Shown here in pieces: positions 1 through 8,143 of a stretch of DNA of 40,463 nucleotides. The notes under the pieces are model-generated. The model made no database searches, had not been told where the DNA came from, and saw only the letters and a program-made list of their open reading frames with translations. Every line of letters begins with the position of its first letter. The stretch's first letter is position 1. The stretch is from an uncultured Pseudomonadota bacterium (lineage in GTDB: Bacteria > Pseudomonadota > Alphaproteobacteria > Rs-D84): assembly GCA_949288265.1 (NCBI GenBank), contig CASEJM010000009.1, positions 1 through 40,463 of the forward strand. The letters are read 5' to 3'. Both the position numbers and the translations under genes were made by a program.

Positions 1-79
1 AATATATCCCACCATTAAATGGGGGGAAAAATTAACGAACGTTTGCGAGTTGAAATAATTCTTCTGTTTTTACTTCTTA

Positions 80-1342
80 TTATTTTGTTTTAACATGTGT
101 TAACATTGCATCCAAAGCCTTGCGCTCAAAAATCATACCACGAAGCATTGCCAACGCATTTTGATTTTTGTTATAAAAATCAAATACCTGTTTGGGGTCT
201 GGGTATCTTGCCGCCTCGGCCCATACAGCTTGTTGTAAATCATCGCGTGTGACTTCTACTTTGTTCTGTGTACCCCATTCTGCAAGAATCAAACCAAGTT
301 TAACGCGGCGTTCTGCTTCTTTGCGTTCTTTCTTTTCGTCCCATTTATGGTCGTTTCCACAGTCACCGTCACAGTGGGCATGTGCGTTATCATGTTCTTG
401 CTTTGCCATGTTTAATTCTTGTTCTACTAAGACTTCTGGCAACTCTAATTTTACTTTATCGGCCAATAAATCTAATAATTCGTTACGCATTTCACGTTTT
501 GCCGCTTCTTCATATTGTTCTTTTAATATGTTGCGGATATGTTCACGTAACTTTTCTACAGATTCATGCCCGACTGCTTTTGCCAATTCATCGTTAAGTT
601 CCGGTAGTTTATGTTTGCGGACTTCGTGAACTTTTACAGCAAAGCGAGCGTCTTTACCAGCTAGATTTTCTGCATGATAGTTTTCAGGAAATTTAACATT
701 AACATCAAATTCGTCGCCCGTCTTATGCCCTATTACCTGTTCTTCAAATCCAGGTATAAAAGAACCCGAACCCAGAATTAAATGATGTTTTTCGGCAGCG
801 CCCCCTTCAAAAGCTTCATTGCCAATAAATCCTTTGAAATCTATTACTGCGGTATCCCCGTTTTCTGCTTTGTAATCAGTATCTTGCTTTTCGGCAATAC
901 TGCGAGATTTGCGGACGTTTTCTAATGATTTTTCAACTTCTGCTTCGTCTAATTTAGTTGTCTTTTTTGTTACTGTAAATTTTTCTAAATCAACCTCTGG
1001 TAACGTGGGCAGAATATCAAAATCTAAGGTGTATTCAGCATCTTTGCCAATTTCCCAATTTGCTAAATCTGCCTTTGGTGAACCGGCCAGACGTAATTTT
1101 TTGTCGGCAATATATTCGTTTAAGTCACGGTTCATAAGTTTATCAATGGCCTCTGATATTGCGGAAGCGTTATATTTTTGACGTAAAATTGATAGCGGAA
1201 TATGACCTGGACGAAACCCCGGCATTTTTGCCTTTTTACCGTATTCGACTAATATTTCATCTGCTGCAGTCTGTAGTTCATTTGCAGTAATGGTGCCGTT
1301 AACGGTATAGTGCAAATCTTTGATTTTTTCTTTTTTAAACAT
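80..1342 (-). CDS. tig: Trigger factor, ribosome-associated chaperone and prolyl isomerase
   Basis: This 420-residue protein is a ribosome-bound chaperone that meets nascent chains at the exit tunnel. The N-terminal ribosome-binding domain has the family motif GFRPGHIP near residue 40 (usual form GFRxGKxP). A central FKBP-type PPIase domain lies at about 150-240 (DFKGFIGNEAFEGG, GSGSFIPGFEEQVIG), followed by a long helical C-terminal domain. A His/Asp/Cys-rich insert (HAHCDGDCGNDHK) near residue 325 is unusual and could bind metal. The reading frame stays open to 1423, but the ATG at 1342 is chosen because AGGGGA lies just upstream and the promoter at 1377-1404 falls inside the longer frame. 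clpP or clpX often lies downstream; the window ends too soon to tell. Confidence 0.96.
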   Translation of the reverse strand: MFKKEKIKDLHYTVNGTITANELQTAADEILVEYGKKAKMPGFRPGHIPLSILRQKYNASAISEAIDKLMNRDLNEYIADKKLRLAGSPKADLANWEIGKDAEYTLDFDILPTLPEVDLEKFTVTKKTTKLDEAEVEKSLENVRKSRSIAEKQDTDYKAENGDTAVIDFKGFIGNEAFEGGAAEKHHLILGSGSFIPGFEEQVIGHKTGDEFDVNVKFPENYHAENLAGKDARFAVKVHEVRKHKLPELNDELAKAVGHESVEKLREHIRNILKEQYEEAAKREMRNELLDLLADKVKLELPEVLVEQELNMAKQEHDNAHAHCDGDCGNDHKWDEKKERKEAERRVKLGLILAEWGTQNKVEVTRDDLQQAVWAEAARYPDPKQVFDFYNKNQNALAMLRGMIFERKALDAMLTHVKTK

Positions 1343-1376
1343 TGTATTTCCCCTAAAAATAATGAATTGCTGAGTG

Positions 1377-1404
1377 ATTATACACAGTTTTTTTATAAAC
1401 GCAA
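1377..1404 (-). promoter_or_regulatory. Promoter of tig
   Basis: On the minus strand, TTGCGT (1399-1404) and a perfect TATAAT (1377-1382) are separated by 16 bases. Predicted transcription starts near 1370, just upstream of the AGGGGA ribosome binding site of tig. Found by eye only. Confidence 0.6.
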
Positions 1405-1440
1405 TAATAAGTTTGTCGGACATGATGTCTTTTTATTTAC

Positions 1441-1469
1441 TTGTGTTTATTTTGTAGTGAGTATATAAT
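1441..1469 (+). promoter_or_regulatory. Promoter of the structured leader RNA
   Basis: TTGTGT (1441-1446), a 17-base spacer and a perfect TATAAT (1464-1469) predict a start near 1476, about 240 bases upstream of the next plus-strand gene. It is divergent from the tig promoter 37 bases away. The first transcribed bases immediately form a hairpin (1478-1484 with 1490-1496). Confidence 0.6.
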
Positions 1470-1475
1470 GTTTGC

Positions 1476-1690
1476 TGTCAACAGGTATTCTGTTGATGGG
1501 GTGTGGAAACCTCGATGATAGCGTCGTGGTGTTAATTATGGCGCGTGGTTGCGCTGTTTTTATTATTACGATGAAACATAAACTCCTGATTTTTGTGTCA
1601 GGAGGGCCGCGAAATATTAAAAATACGCGACACAATTCTATCAATTGTTTCCAACCTCCTGACCACCAAGTGTTTTGGTGGTTTTTTCGT
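1476..1690 (+). ncRNA. Structured 5' leader or small RNA, unknown class
   Basis: Between the promoter and the gene at 1719 lies a run of hairpins: 1478-1484/1490-1496 (7 bp), 1498-1502/1509-1513, 1513-1516/1523-1526, 1541-1544/1551-1554 followed by a T-rich stretch, and 1583-1589/1598-1604 (7 bp). The segment 1598-1605 can alternatively pair with 1655-1662 (8 bp), enclosing two small hairpins (1608-1611/1626-1629 and 1632-1637/1643-1648). A terminator hairpin follows at 1662-1687. No known riboswitch, SRP, 6S or tmRNA signature was recognised. It may be a cis-acting leader of the secreted protein gene or a free small RNA ending at 1687. Confidence 0.45.
1662..1687 (+). terminator. Intrinsic terminator ahead of the secreted protein gene
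   Basis: An 8-bp stem (ACCACCAA 1662-1669 with TTGGTGGT 1675-1682) and a 5-base loop are followed directly by a T run. It lies between the leader and the ribosome binding site at 1706-1710, so it either ends a small RNA or acts as an attenuator. Confidence 0.7.
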
Positions 1691-1718
1691 ACGAAAAATA
1701 AAAACAGGAGATTGAAAT

Positions 1719-2342
1719 ATGATCAGTATAACAAAAATGATTTGCGGGACTGTATTCATTACGGTAGTAACCGCAAATATATGCAATGCCGCGGTTCAGT
1801 GTGGCATGGAAGTTTCAACGCAACCTAGCGGATATACAACGATTTCTCTGAATGTTGCTGATAATTGTTCGTCAACTAATCAGATATATTTCTGTGACCC
1901 AAACAGCAAACGATGTGATTTTGTTACCAGATGTAACACTTGCTCTAATTCAGGATGGACTATAAGTTATGATACTTATATTGATGGCACTGTGTGTACC
2001 GATATACCTATTACACAGTGTTGTAAAACTTACCCGGGACCGTCCGTTGGTACGTGGACAATAAATTCGTCAAATCGTGCATATCAATACAGACGAATCA
2101 AAAATTACAAATGTGATGGGACATATACTACAACAAATGAATATAGATGTGCGGCTGGATATTATGGTGATGCTAAAGGGACATCGCTTACCAATTTGAC
2201 GGGGTGCGTTCAATGTCCATCAGGTGGGACATCGGTGGCTGGTTCAACAGTAATAACATCTTGCTATTTACCATCTTGGACAACAGGCTCTGATTCCACC
2301 GGTAGTTACATATACACATCAGATTGTTATTACAATAATTAA
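1719..2342 (+). CDS. Secreted cysteine-rich protein, unknown function
   Basis: The 207-residue product begins with a signal peptide (hydrophobic residues about 7-24, likely cut after CNAA), so it should be exported by Sec. The mature part is rich in Cys, Thr, Ser and Tyr, with a CAAGYYGD element and a C-terminal region of CxxCPSGG form. These resemble the motifs in the proteins at 20638 and 28251. The many cysteines suggest disulfide-stabilised folding outside the cytoplasm. AGGAG lies 8 bases before the ATG. The gene stands alone between a leader RNA with a terminator and a bidirectional terminator, so it is likely its own transcription unit. Function is not recognised; surface or adhesin-like protein is only inference. 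Confidence 0.75.
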   Translation: MISITKMICGTVFITVVTANICNAAVQCGMEVSTQPSGYTTISLNVADNCSSTNQIYFCDPNSKRCDFVTRCNTCSNSGWTISYDTYIDGTVCTDIPITQCCKTYPGPSVGTWTINSSNRAYQYRRIKNYKCDGTYTTTNEYRCAAGYYGDAKGTSLTNLTGCVQCPSGGTSVAGSTVITSCYLPSWTTGSDSTGSYIYTSDCYYNN

Positions 2343-2345
2343 AAA

Positions 2346-2369
2346 AATCCGCCAATCGGCGGATTTTTT
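2346..2369. terminator. Bidirectional terminator between the secreted protein gene and rpsI
   Basis: A 7-bp stem (ATCCGCC 2347-2353 with GGCGGAT 2358-2364) is flanked by an A run on one side and a T run on the other, so it can end the converging transcripts from both sides. Confidence 0.85.
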
Positions 2370-2380
2370 CCATAAACGTA

Positions 2381-2872
2381 TTAACGTTTGCTGAACTGTG
2401 TAGAACGACGAGCTTTGTGACGACCAAAGTGTTTACGTTCAACAACGCGGCTGTCGCGTGTCAAGAAGCCCGCAGCTTTTAATGTTTTACGTAAATCTGG
2501 TTCCGCTTTTTCAAGTGCTTTGGATATACCATGTTTTACTGCACCTGCTTGACCAGATAATCCGCCACCCATTACAATTGCGTGTACGTCATAGGCTGTT
2601 TCACGTTTTGTGATACCAAAAGGTTGTGCAATTATCATCTGTAATACAGGACGACGGAAATATTCCATCATAGGAATACCGTTAACGATGATTTGCCCCT
2701 TACCTGCAACTAAGTATACGCGGGCAACAGAATCTTTACGCTTACCCGTCGCGTAAGTCGCATTTGATAATTTAACATCTGCAACGGCTTTCTTTGCAGT
2801 TGATTTTGCAGGGGCCGCCTTTTTTGTTGTTTTGGCTGCTGTCTTTTTTACAGTTTTCTTTTCTTCTGTCAT
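2381..2872 (-). CDS. rpsI: 30S ribosomal protein S9
   Basis: The product (163 residues) is small-subunit protein S9, whose C-terminal tail reaches the P-site tRNA. The family core starts near residue 40 ([14 protein letters not shown]) and ends with the diagnostic QFSKR. About 35 N-terminal residues form a Lys/Ala-rich extension absent from the short E. coli protein, plausibly an rRNA-binding tail. Its ATG overlaps the rplM stop as TAATG, so the pair is translationally coupled. A bidirectional hairpin lies directly downstream. Confidence 0.98.
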   Translation of the reverse strand: MTEEKKTVKKTAAKTTKKAAPAKSTAKKAVADVKLSNATYATGKRKDSVARVYLVAGKGQIIVNGIPMMEYFRRPVLQMIIAQPFGITKRETAYDVHAIVMGGGLSGQAGAVKHGISKALEKAEPDLRKTLKAAGFLTRDSRVVERKHFGRHKARRSTQFSKR

Positions 2873-3345
2873 TATTCGCCCCTTTTATTTTTGCGATTTA
2901 ATTCCGCGAAATTAATAACAATTGGGTTTTGTGCCGCATGTTTATGTTCTGATCCAGCATAGATATGCAGTTTCGTTAACCGCTGATTTGCCAACGCAAC
3001 AGCAGTACGACGTCCCATCATACGTTTTACCGCGTTGAAAACCAACTTTTCGGGTTTTTCATTGCGCATCTGTCCCAATGTGCGTTCTTTGGTGCTGCCG
3101 GTCCACAAAGAATGCCAAAAGAATTTCGTCTTTTCTGCTTTCTTACCAGACAAAGCAACCTTGTCCGCGTTAATTATAATGACGTGATCGCCACAATCCA
3201 TGTTCGGCGTCCATGTCGGCTTATTCTTACCACGTAGAATGTTTGCAGTAAAAGCTGCCAAACGTCCAAGCGTGCAATCGGTTGCGTCAATTAGATACCA
3301 TTTGGCTTCTAATTCGCATTTTTTTAACGATTTTGTCGCTGCCAT
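2872..3345 (-). CDS. rplM: 50S ribosomal protein L13
   Basis: The product (157 residues) is large-subunit protein L13, an early assembly protein binding 23S rRNA. Family segments are [29 protein letters not shown] and RMMGRR. The frame is open to 3378, but the ATG at 3345 is preferred: AAGG lies upstream, the protein then starts where L13 normally does, and the -10 of the promoter coincides with the longer frame's start. It is the first gene of the usual rplM-rpsI operon. Confidence 0.97.
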   Translation of the reverse strand: MAATKSLKKCELEAKWYLIDATDCTLGRLAAFTANILRGKNKPTWTPNMDCGDHVIIINADKVALSGKKAEKTKFFWHSLWTGSTKERTLGQMRNEKPEKLVFNAVKRMMGRRTAVALANQRLTKLHIYAGSEHKHAAQNPIVINFAELNRKNKRGE

Positions 3346-3377
3346 GTTTTTTACCTTTTTATTAAATTTGCGGGACA

Positions 3378-3406
3378 ATTATGCCCCGCACTACTAGAAA
3401 AGTCAA
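3378..3406 (-). promoter_or_regulatory. Promoter of rplM-rpsI
   Basis: On the minus strand, TTGACT (3401-3406), a 17-base spacer and CATAAT (3378-3383) give a near-consensus sigma-70 promoter with a start near 3371, leaving a leader of about 25 bases. Confidence 0.75.
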
Positions 3407-3445
3407 GAGTTTTTTGATATGGTATAATAATACCGTACGAAGATA

Positions 3446-5155
3446 TTACATCTCTTCTGGAATTTTTAGCCCCATTAAATCAATCGCTGTCGCTAATGTG
3501 TCACGTGCAATACGTGTAACCGTAAGACGTTGAGCTTTTGTTTCTTCGTTTATGCCTTCGCGTAAAATAGGACAGTTATGATAAAACGTATTTATTAATT
3601 GGCATAAATCATATGCGTAGTTCGCAATAATATCCGTTGCACGATTATCAAAAGCGCTTTGCACGGTTCGTTCAAAATCAAGGATCTCAATCAGAAGATT
3701 TCGTTCTTCTTCAGATAATGAACATAACTTTGATTCTTTTTTTATCCCTGCTTTTTTCAAGACACTGTTTAAACGTACAGCTGTGTATAATATGTATGGT
3801 CCTGTACGTCCCTCAAAACTGGTTACGGATTCAGGATCAAATATATAATCTGATCGCAAGTCATGCATTAAGTCATTAAATTTAAGTGCTGCCAGCGCAA
3901 TTGTATCAATAGTTTCTTTAGGTAAATTTTTCCCGCTTTCTATAACGCGTTTTTTTACCGCTTCGTTTATCATATCTATGATATCATTTAAACCTGCGGC
4001 ATTCCCGTCACGGGTTTTAAAAGGTTTACCGTCTGAACCGTTTATAGTACCATAACCTATGTGTTCTAAATTTTCTGGTGGAAATAAACCTGTTATTTCT
4101 GCAACGCGAAATAATTGTTCAAAGTGAAGTTTTTGCCTTATATCGGTTAAGTATATTATTTTATCGGGATTATCTGTAATTTTTCTATAATATAAAGCCA
4201 TTATATCCGTAGCGTCATAAGGGACGGCACCACGTGAGTTATAAAACATTACTGGTGGCATTGGTGCATTGTCTGTATCTTTCTTTACGATTATTACTTC
4301 TGCCCCATCGCTTTTTACCAATAAATTTTTTTCACGCAGCATTTTTTCAACGGGTTCAATATATAATGCGGCATTTCGTTCACCAAGATTTTTATCAAAA
4401 GGCATTATATTTAGCTTGTTTACTGTTTCAGTCATAGATTTTAAAGATATCGGAAAAAATACGTTATATAATGCATTATAACCTGGGTGTCCTCCCTGTA
4501 ATTTTGCTGTGATTATGCGAGCTTCTTCCATAAATTTTTCATCTGTTTTTGCCAAAGCCACCGCCGCGGGATAGTAAGTATCTAATTCTTCCGGAGACAT
4601 TGCATATTTGCTATAATCTGCATCTGGATTAAAGTCATCCTTGAAAAAAGGCCAATCAGGATGATTCTTCTTTATCCATGCAATTACAAGTCCCATAGAG
4701 CGTCCCCAGTCACCCATATGGTTATAAGATATGGTTTTATGCCCTATGTATTTTGCGATTCTATTTAAAGTGTCACCAACGATGGATGTTCTTAAATGAC
4801 CAATATGTAAAGATTTCGCAACGTTATAAGAACCATAATCCATATCTATTATCAAAGGATTTTGTGTCTTCATATCATGTGGTTTTGCAGCGGCATACCA
4901 TATAAAGTCGTCTCGTAATTTTATGTTTATAAAGCCAGGACCGGCGATAGAGGCTGATTCCACAAAATCTAGTTCTGATAATTTGGGCATAATTTCTGCC
5001 GCAAAATCACGCGGATTTTTCCCTTCTTTTTTGGCCATAACCATCGCCGCGTTTGTCGAAAAGTCACCGAAAGAGCGATTGCGAGGGGTTTCTAAATTAG
5101 CTTTGAATCCGAGCTTTTCATTTATTGCTTCTGATACATATTTATATAAATTCAT
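3446..5155 (-). CDS. argS: Arginyl-tRNA synthetase
   Basis: This class I synthetase (569 residues, close to family length) charges tRNA-Arg. An N-terminal Add-1 domain (about 1-85) is followed by the HIGH motif in SLHIGHLRTS near residue 117. As in most ArgRS proteins no true KMSKS is present; GSDGKPFKTRDG near residue 370 takes its place. A C-terminal DALR-type anticodon-binding domain begins around residue 450 and contains TGPYILYTAVR. It follows the histidine kinase gene by 17 bases on the same strand and is probably cotranscribed with it. No strong terminator is visible downstream; only a weak hairpin lies at about 3417-3436. Confidence 0.97.
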   Translation of the reverse strand: MNLYKYVSEAINEKLGFKANLETPRNRSFGDFSTNAAMVMAKKEGKNPRDFAAEIMPKLSELDFVESASIAGPGFINIKLRDDFIWYAAAKPHDMKTQNPLIIDMDYGSYNVAKSLHIGHLRTSIVGDTLNRIAKYIGHKTISYNHMGDWGRSMGLVIAWIKKNHPDWPFFKDDFNPDADYSKYAMSPEELDTYYPAAVALAKTDEKFMEEARIITAKLQGGHPGYNALYNVFFPISLKSMTETVNKLNIMPFDKNLGERNAALYIEPVEKMLREKNLLVKSDGAEVIIVKKDTDNAPMPPVMFYNSRGAVPYDATDIMALYYRKITDNPDKIIYLTDIRQKLHFEQLFRVAEITGLFPPENLEHIGYGTINGSDGKPFKTRDGNAAGLNDIIDMINEAVKKRVIESGKNLPKETIDTIALAALKFNDLMHDLRSDYIFDPESVTSFEGRTGPYILYTAVRLNSVLKKAGIKKESKLCSLSEEERNLLIEILDFERTVQSAFDNRATDIIANYAYDLCQLINTFYHNCPILREGINEETKAQRLTVTRIARDTLATAIDLMGLKIPEEM

Positions 5156-5172
5156 TTTTAATACTCATAAAG

Positions 5173-6453
5173 TTATATAGGTAAAATTATTCTTACTTTT
5201 AAACCGCCAAGGTCACTGTTTTCTAAAAATAACTGACCACCGTGGTTTTCAATAGCAGTTTGCGCAATGGATAAACCAAGCCCTGTCCCCCCGGTCTTTT
5301 CACTGCGAGATTCGTCCAAACGAACAAACGGTCGTAAAGCATCTTTCTTTTTGTCGTCAGGAATGCCTGGACCATCGTCCTCGATTATGATTTCTACTTG
5401 TTCCGTAGAATCTTTTTCGGTAATGCGAATTTTCTTTTTTGCATATCTTGCCGCGTTTTCAATTATATTACTAAAGGCACGGGCTAACGCCATTGGTCTT
5501 GCATAAAACTGAACGGGTTCTTCAGGAAATTCAGTTATAATTTTTTTATCTGGTGCCGCATCCCTAGCAATTCTTAAAAGCATTGCAGGTAATTCGGTCG
5601 TCTGTTCTATTTCTGGAATTTCTCCGCGGGCAAAAGCTAAATATCCATTTACCATTTCCGTCATGCGGTCAATGTCTTTTAATAAGTCTTTTTTAGATGC
5701 TTCACCAGTTTCAACAGATAAACGCATGCGGGTCAAAGGCGCTTTTAGATCATGACTTACTGCGTTTAACATATCTGTTCTTGTGCGATTGTAACGGTTT
5801 AAACGTTCTTTCATAATAATCATTGCCGTGGCAGCATCGCGTATTTCTTTTGAACCAGTTGGTTGAAATCCTGGTGCATCCAGACCGCGTCCAAACCGGT
5901 TTGCCGCCTTTGAAATTCGACGAATGCTTCGCGTGTGCATTATTATGAATGGGGAAATCAATATTGATACAATTAATATTGAGCCTATCAACCATATAAT
6001 AAATACCTCGGTACTAGTTGAATATATGCGATACAAAGACGTTCCGAACGTCGTGATTTTTCCGTCGTTGTTTGGAATGTCTATGAACACAAGACGTTTA
6101 CCTTTGTCCATATATATTTGAGCCGGTCGTTTCATTTGTTTCGAAAGTTCTTCGGCAAGTAAACCAGCTTCGCGAGAATTATTGTCATTATGGCTTGGTC
6201 GATTTAGTTTCGAATTTATTGAAACGTTTATACCCATATTTCGTGCCATAGTTGTTGCGGCGGCTATTTCTCCATTATCAATGAAATTCATCATTGTAAC
6301 AACTTCAACAGCCAGGCTTCTTGCTAAAGTTGCATGAACCCTTGCCCAGTGATTGCCAAAAAACACATTAGCAATTATTACCTCTGCTATAATCAAAGGT
6401 ATTAAAATCATTAAAATTGTACGCCACAAAAAGCTTCTTGGTATCAGTCTCAT
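5173..6453 (-). CDS. Sensor histidine kinase, EnvZ type
   Basis: This inner-membrane sensor kinase has TM1 at about residues 10-30, a periplasmic domain of about 110 residues, TM2 near 150-170, HAMP, HisKA and HATPase domains. The phosphoacceptor His lies in AVSHDLKAPLTRMRL (residue 234 from this start). The N box (NIIENAARYAKK), G1 (EDDGPGIPDD) and G2 (GGTGLGLSIAQ) motifs are intact. The ATG at 6453 begins one base after the response regulator gene ends; an alternative GTG at 6462 would overlap it by 8 bases. Neither has a clear ribosome binding site, suggesting translational coupling. The regulator just upstream is the obvious partner. The signal is unknown. Confidence 0.92.
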   Translation of the reverse strand: MRLIPRSFLWRTILMILIPLIIAEVIIANVFFGNHWARVHATLARSLAVEVVTMMNFIDNGEIAAATTMARNMGINVSINSKLNRPSHNDNNSREAGLLAEELSKQMKRPAQIYMDKGKRLVFIDIPNNDGKITTFGTSLYRIYSTSTEVFIIWLIGSILIVSILISPFIIMHTRSIRRISKAANRFGRGLDAPGFQPTGSKEIRDAATAMIIMKERLNRYNRTRTDMLNAVSHDLKAPLTRMRLSVETGEASKKDLLKDIDRMTEMVNGYLAFARGEIPEIEQTTELPAMLLRIARDAAPDKKIITEFPEEPVQFYARPMALARAFSNIIENAARYAKKKIRITEKDSTEQVEIIIEDDGPGIPDDKKKDALRPFVRLDESRSEKTGGTGLGLSIAQTAIENHGGQLFLENSDLGGLKVRIILPI

Positions 6454-6454
6454 T

Positions 6455-7117
6455 CTAGTCACCGTCTTTATTTTCGTCAGAGCGAATATGAATTAATTTA
6501 TATCCTCGTCCACGTATTGTAACGATATCTACATCAGATAATACAACATTTAATTTGTTGCGCAAGCGTTTTGCAACCATCGGAGCAGCAGGCGCAATAT
6601 TACCAATAGGCGTTGTCAATTGGCGTAATAACTTCTTTTCTTCACCTGATAAAGGTAAAATTCTTGGCGAAGAAGCTTTATTATTTTGGGGTGTTATGAA
6701 GAATTCTTCATCTGTAAAAATCAATCCCCCAGGTAGCTTAGCGTCAGGGACATAAGTGCTTTTTATGATGTTATTTATTCTTAAAACAAGTTCTTTTAAT
6801 TGAAATGGTTTGGCCAAATAGTCATTTGCGCCACCAGATAAACCGTCAATGGCGTTTTCCGCCCCTGTCATTGCCGTCAACATTATAACAGGAGTATTAT
6901 TACCATCCGCACGAAGGCTTTTTAATAAGGTCAAACCATCCATTCCCCCAAGCATACGATCCAAAACAATTGCATCTAATTTTACACGCTTTAATATTTC
7001 TTGCCCTTGTTCAGCACTGTTCGCCGTTATCACATTAAACATATTGTCGCGCAAACCACGGGCAAGCGTTTTGCGCAACATATCATCATCATCAATAATT
7101 AAAACCGTTTTGTTCAT
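6455..7117 (-). CDS. OmpR-family response regulator with shortened DNA-binding domain
   Basis: The receiver domain (about 1-120) has the acidic pocket IIDDDD, phosphoacceptor Asp53 in VLDRMLGGMDG, Thr81 and Lys103 (LAKPF). The C-terminal part looks like a winged helix: it begins LSGEEKKLLRQL and ends IVTIRGRGYKLI, the typical OmpR wing. Between these ends the domain is about 18-20 residues shorter than in OmpR, losing part of helix 2 and the loop before the recognition helix. It is transcribed ahead of the kinase gene and should be its phosphorylation target. DNA targets are unknown. No clear ribosome binding site precedes the ATG. Confidence 0.9.
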   Translation of the reverse strand: MNKTVLIIDDDDMLRKTLARGLRDNMFNVITANSAEQGQEILKRVKLDAIVLDRMLGGMDGLTLLKSLRADGNNTPVIMLTAMTGAENAIDGLSGGANDYLAKPFQLKELVLRINNIIKSTYVPDAKLPGGLIFTDEEFFITPQNNKASSPRILPLSGEEKKLLRQLTTPIGNIAPAAPMVAKRLRNKLNVVLSDVDIVTIRGRGYKLIHIRSDENKDGD

Positions 7118-7150
7118 ATAAAAACTTTTTTGGAAGCGAAAGCCATAAGA

Positions 7151-8074
7151 TCACTTTTTAAGTGGCTCTACGGCGTATTCACCGGGTTGTATCGTCAACA
7201 TTGCGTTGGCACCAGTAATTCCCTCTTCTTCCGTGATGGCTGCCCGGAATTGCATTCCGCCAGTTGTGAATTCAGTCTTGAACAATGCATATCCAGTTCC
7301 CCCACCCGTTGTTGGTCCTTGCATGCCCAAAGAATAATAACCACCTATAATACCGTAATCTAAGTCTATGTAGTCAATATTAACTAACAATGATACGTTA
7401 CTTAGACCATCACTTGTCATGTTACAAGTGAATTCACGATTAGATAGGGTTGCTTGCGAATTAATTGGAATGACGATATCCATAATCGTCGGTTCACAAA
7501 CGCGGGCGATACCATTTACTAAAAACTCATATGTCATACTAACGGTTGCTTTTGATAAACCTGTTGATAAATTAACCGTTGAAATGGTCGCTTTGGGTAT
7601 TTTGACTAACGCGTTAGCAATACCACTTCGTACAGGAAAGGAAATGCCAGATTGTAAGCAATCGCGAGAAAAAGGATCTGCTTCACATATATAAACCCGT
7701 GAATATTCGTTCATCATAAACATATTAGCTAAGCTATTGAACAGAAATGTACGAGTTATCCTGTCATTCAGACGTGTGCAACCAAAATTACGACATATTA
7801 TCATTGGTCTTTCACCAAAAGCTACCCCTGGGTGCATCATTGATTCTATTTGCCGTGCTTCTTCTATGTTTAAGTCATAGTCTAAGCTGTCAGCCCGGTT
7901 CATAAATTCTGTTTCTGGTACGAAATTAGGATCGTCTGGGTACGCATAATAAGATTGAACCGGAGTCTCTGTATATATTGTTTGAAAGTTGTCATATACG
8001 ATTTCTTCATTTGCAGCTTGGGCGTTGAAAGCGAACAAACCAGCAAAAATCGCCATTAAAATGAATCTAGTCAT
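7151..8074 (-). CDS. Secreted protein of unknown function
   Basis: The 307-residue product has a clean signal peptide (MTRFILMAIFAGLFAFNAQA, cleavage after AQA), so it is periplasmic or outer-membrane associated. The mature part has four to five cysteines, a region with many alternating hydrophobic/Ser/Thr residues (about 150-290), and no family I recognise. AAAGGC lies before the ATG and a near-consensus promoter lies at 8100-8129. Only 33 bases and no strong terminator separate it from the response regulator gene downstream, so it may be cotranscribed with the two-component pair and could be its target or accessory sensor; this is inference from position only. Confidence 0.7.
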   Translation of the reverse strand: MTRFILMAIFAGLFAFNAQAANEEIVYDNFQTIYTETPVQSYYAYPDDPNFVPETEFMNRADSLDYDLNIEEARQIESMMHPGVAFGERPMIICRNFGCTRLNDRITRTFLFNSLANMFMMNEYSRVYICEADPFSRDCLQSGISFPVRSGIANALVKIPKATISTVNLSTGLSKATVSMTYEFLVNGIARVCEPTIMDIVIPINSQATLSNREFTCNMTSDGLSNVSLLVNIDYIDLDYGIIGGYYSLGMQGPTTGGGTGYALFKTEFTTGGMQFRAAITEEEGITGANAMLTIQPGEYAVEPLKK

Positions 8075-8099
8075 GTTTATGCCTTTTTCTCTCTGATAA

Positions 8100-8129
8100 A
8101 TCTTAAAACATTCGCGGCCTATGTGTCAA
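8100..8129 (-). promoter_or_regulatory. Promoter of the minus-strand secreted protein gene
   Basis: On the minus strand a perfect TTGACA (8124-8129), an 18-base spacer and TAAGAT (8100-8105) predict a start near 8093, about 20 bases before the ATG at 8074. Confidence 0.6.
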
Positions 8130-8143
8130 AGCAAAAATTTTTA

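Noticed and set aside
1..79. Partial gene at the left edge
   Set aside because: No coding pattern or ribosome binding site is visible in the first 79 bases; it appears to be the intergenic region downstream of tig.
1476..1690. SRP RNA, tmRNA, 6S RNA or a known riboswitch
   Set aside because: None of their conserved sequence signatures is visible, and the terminal closing stem expected for 6S RNA is absent.
1472..1828. Open frame of 118 residues over the leader RNA
   Set aside because: It runs through several hairpins and a terminator and overlaps the start of the secreted protein in another frame; no ribosome binding site or protein-like composition. A short leader peptide inside it cannot be excluded but is not supported.
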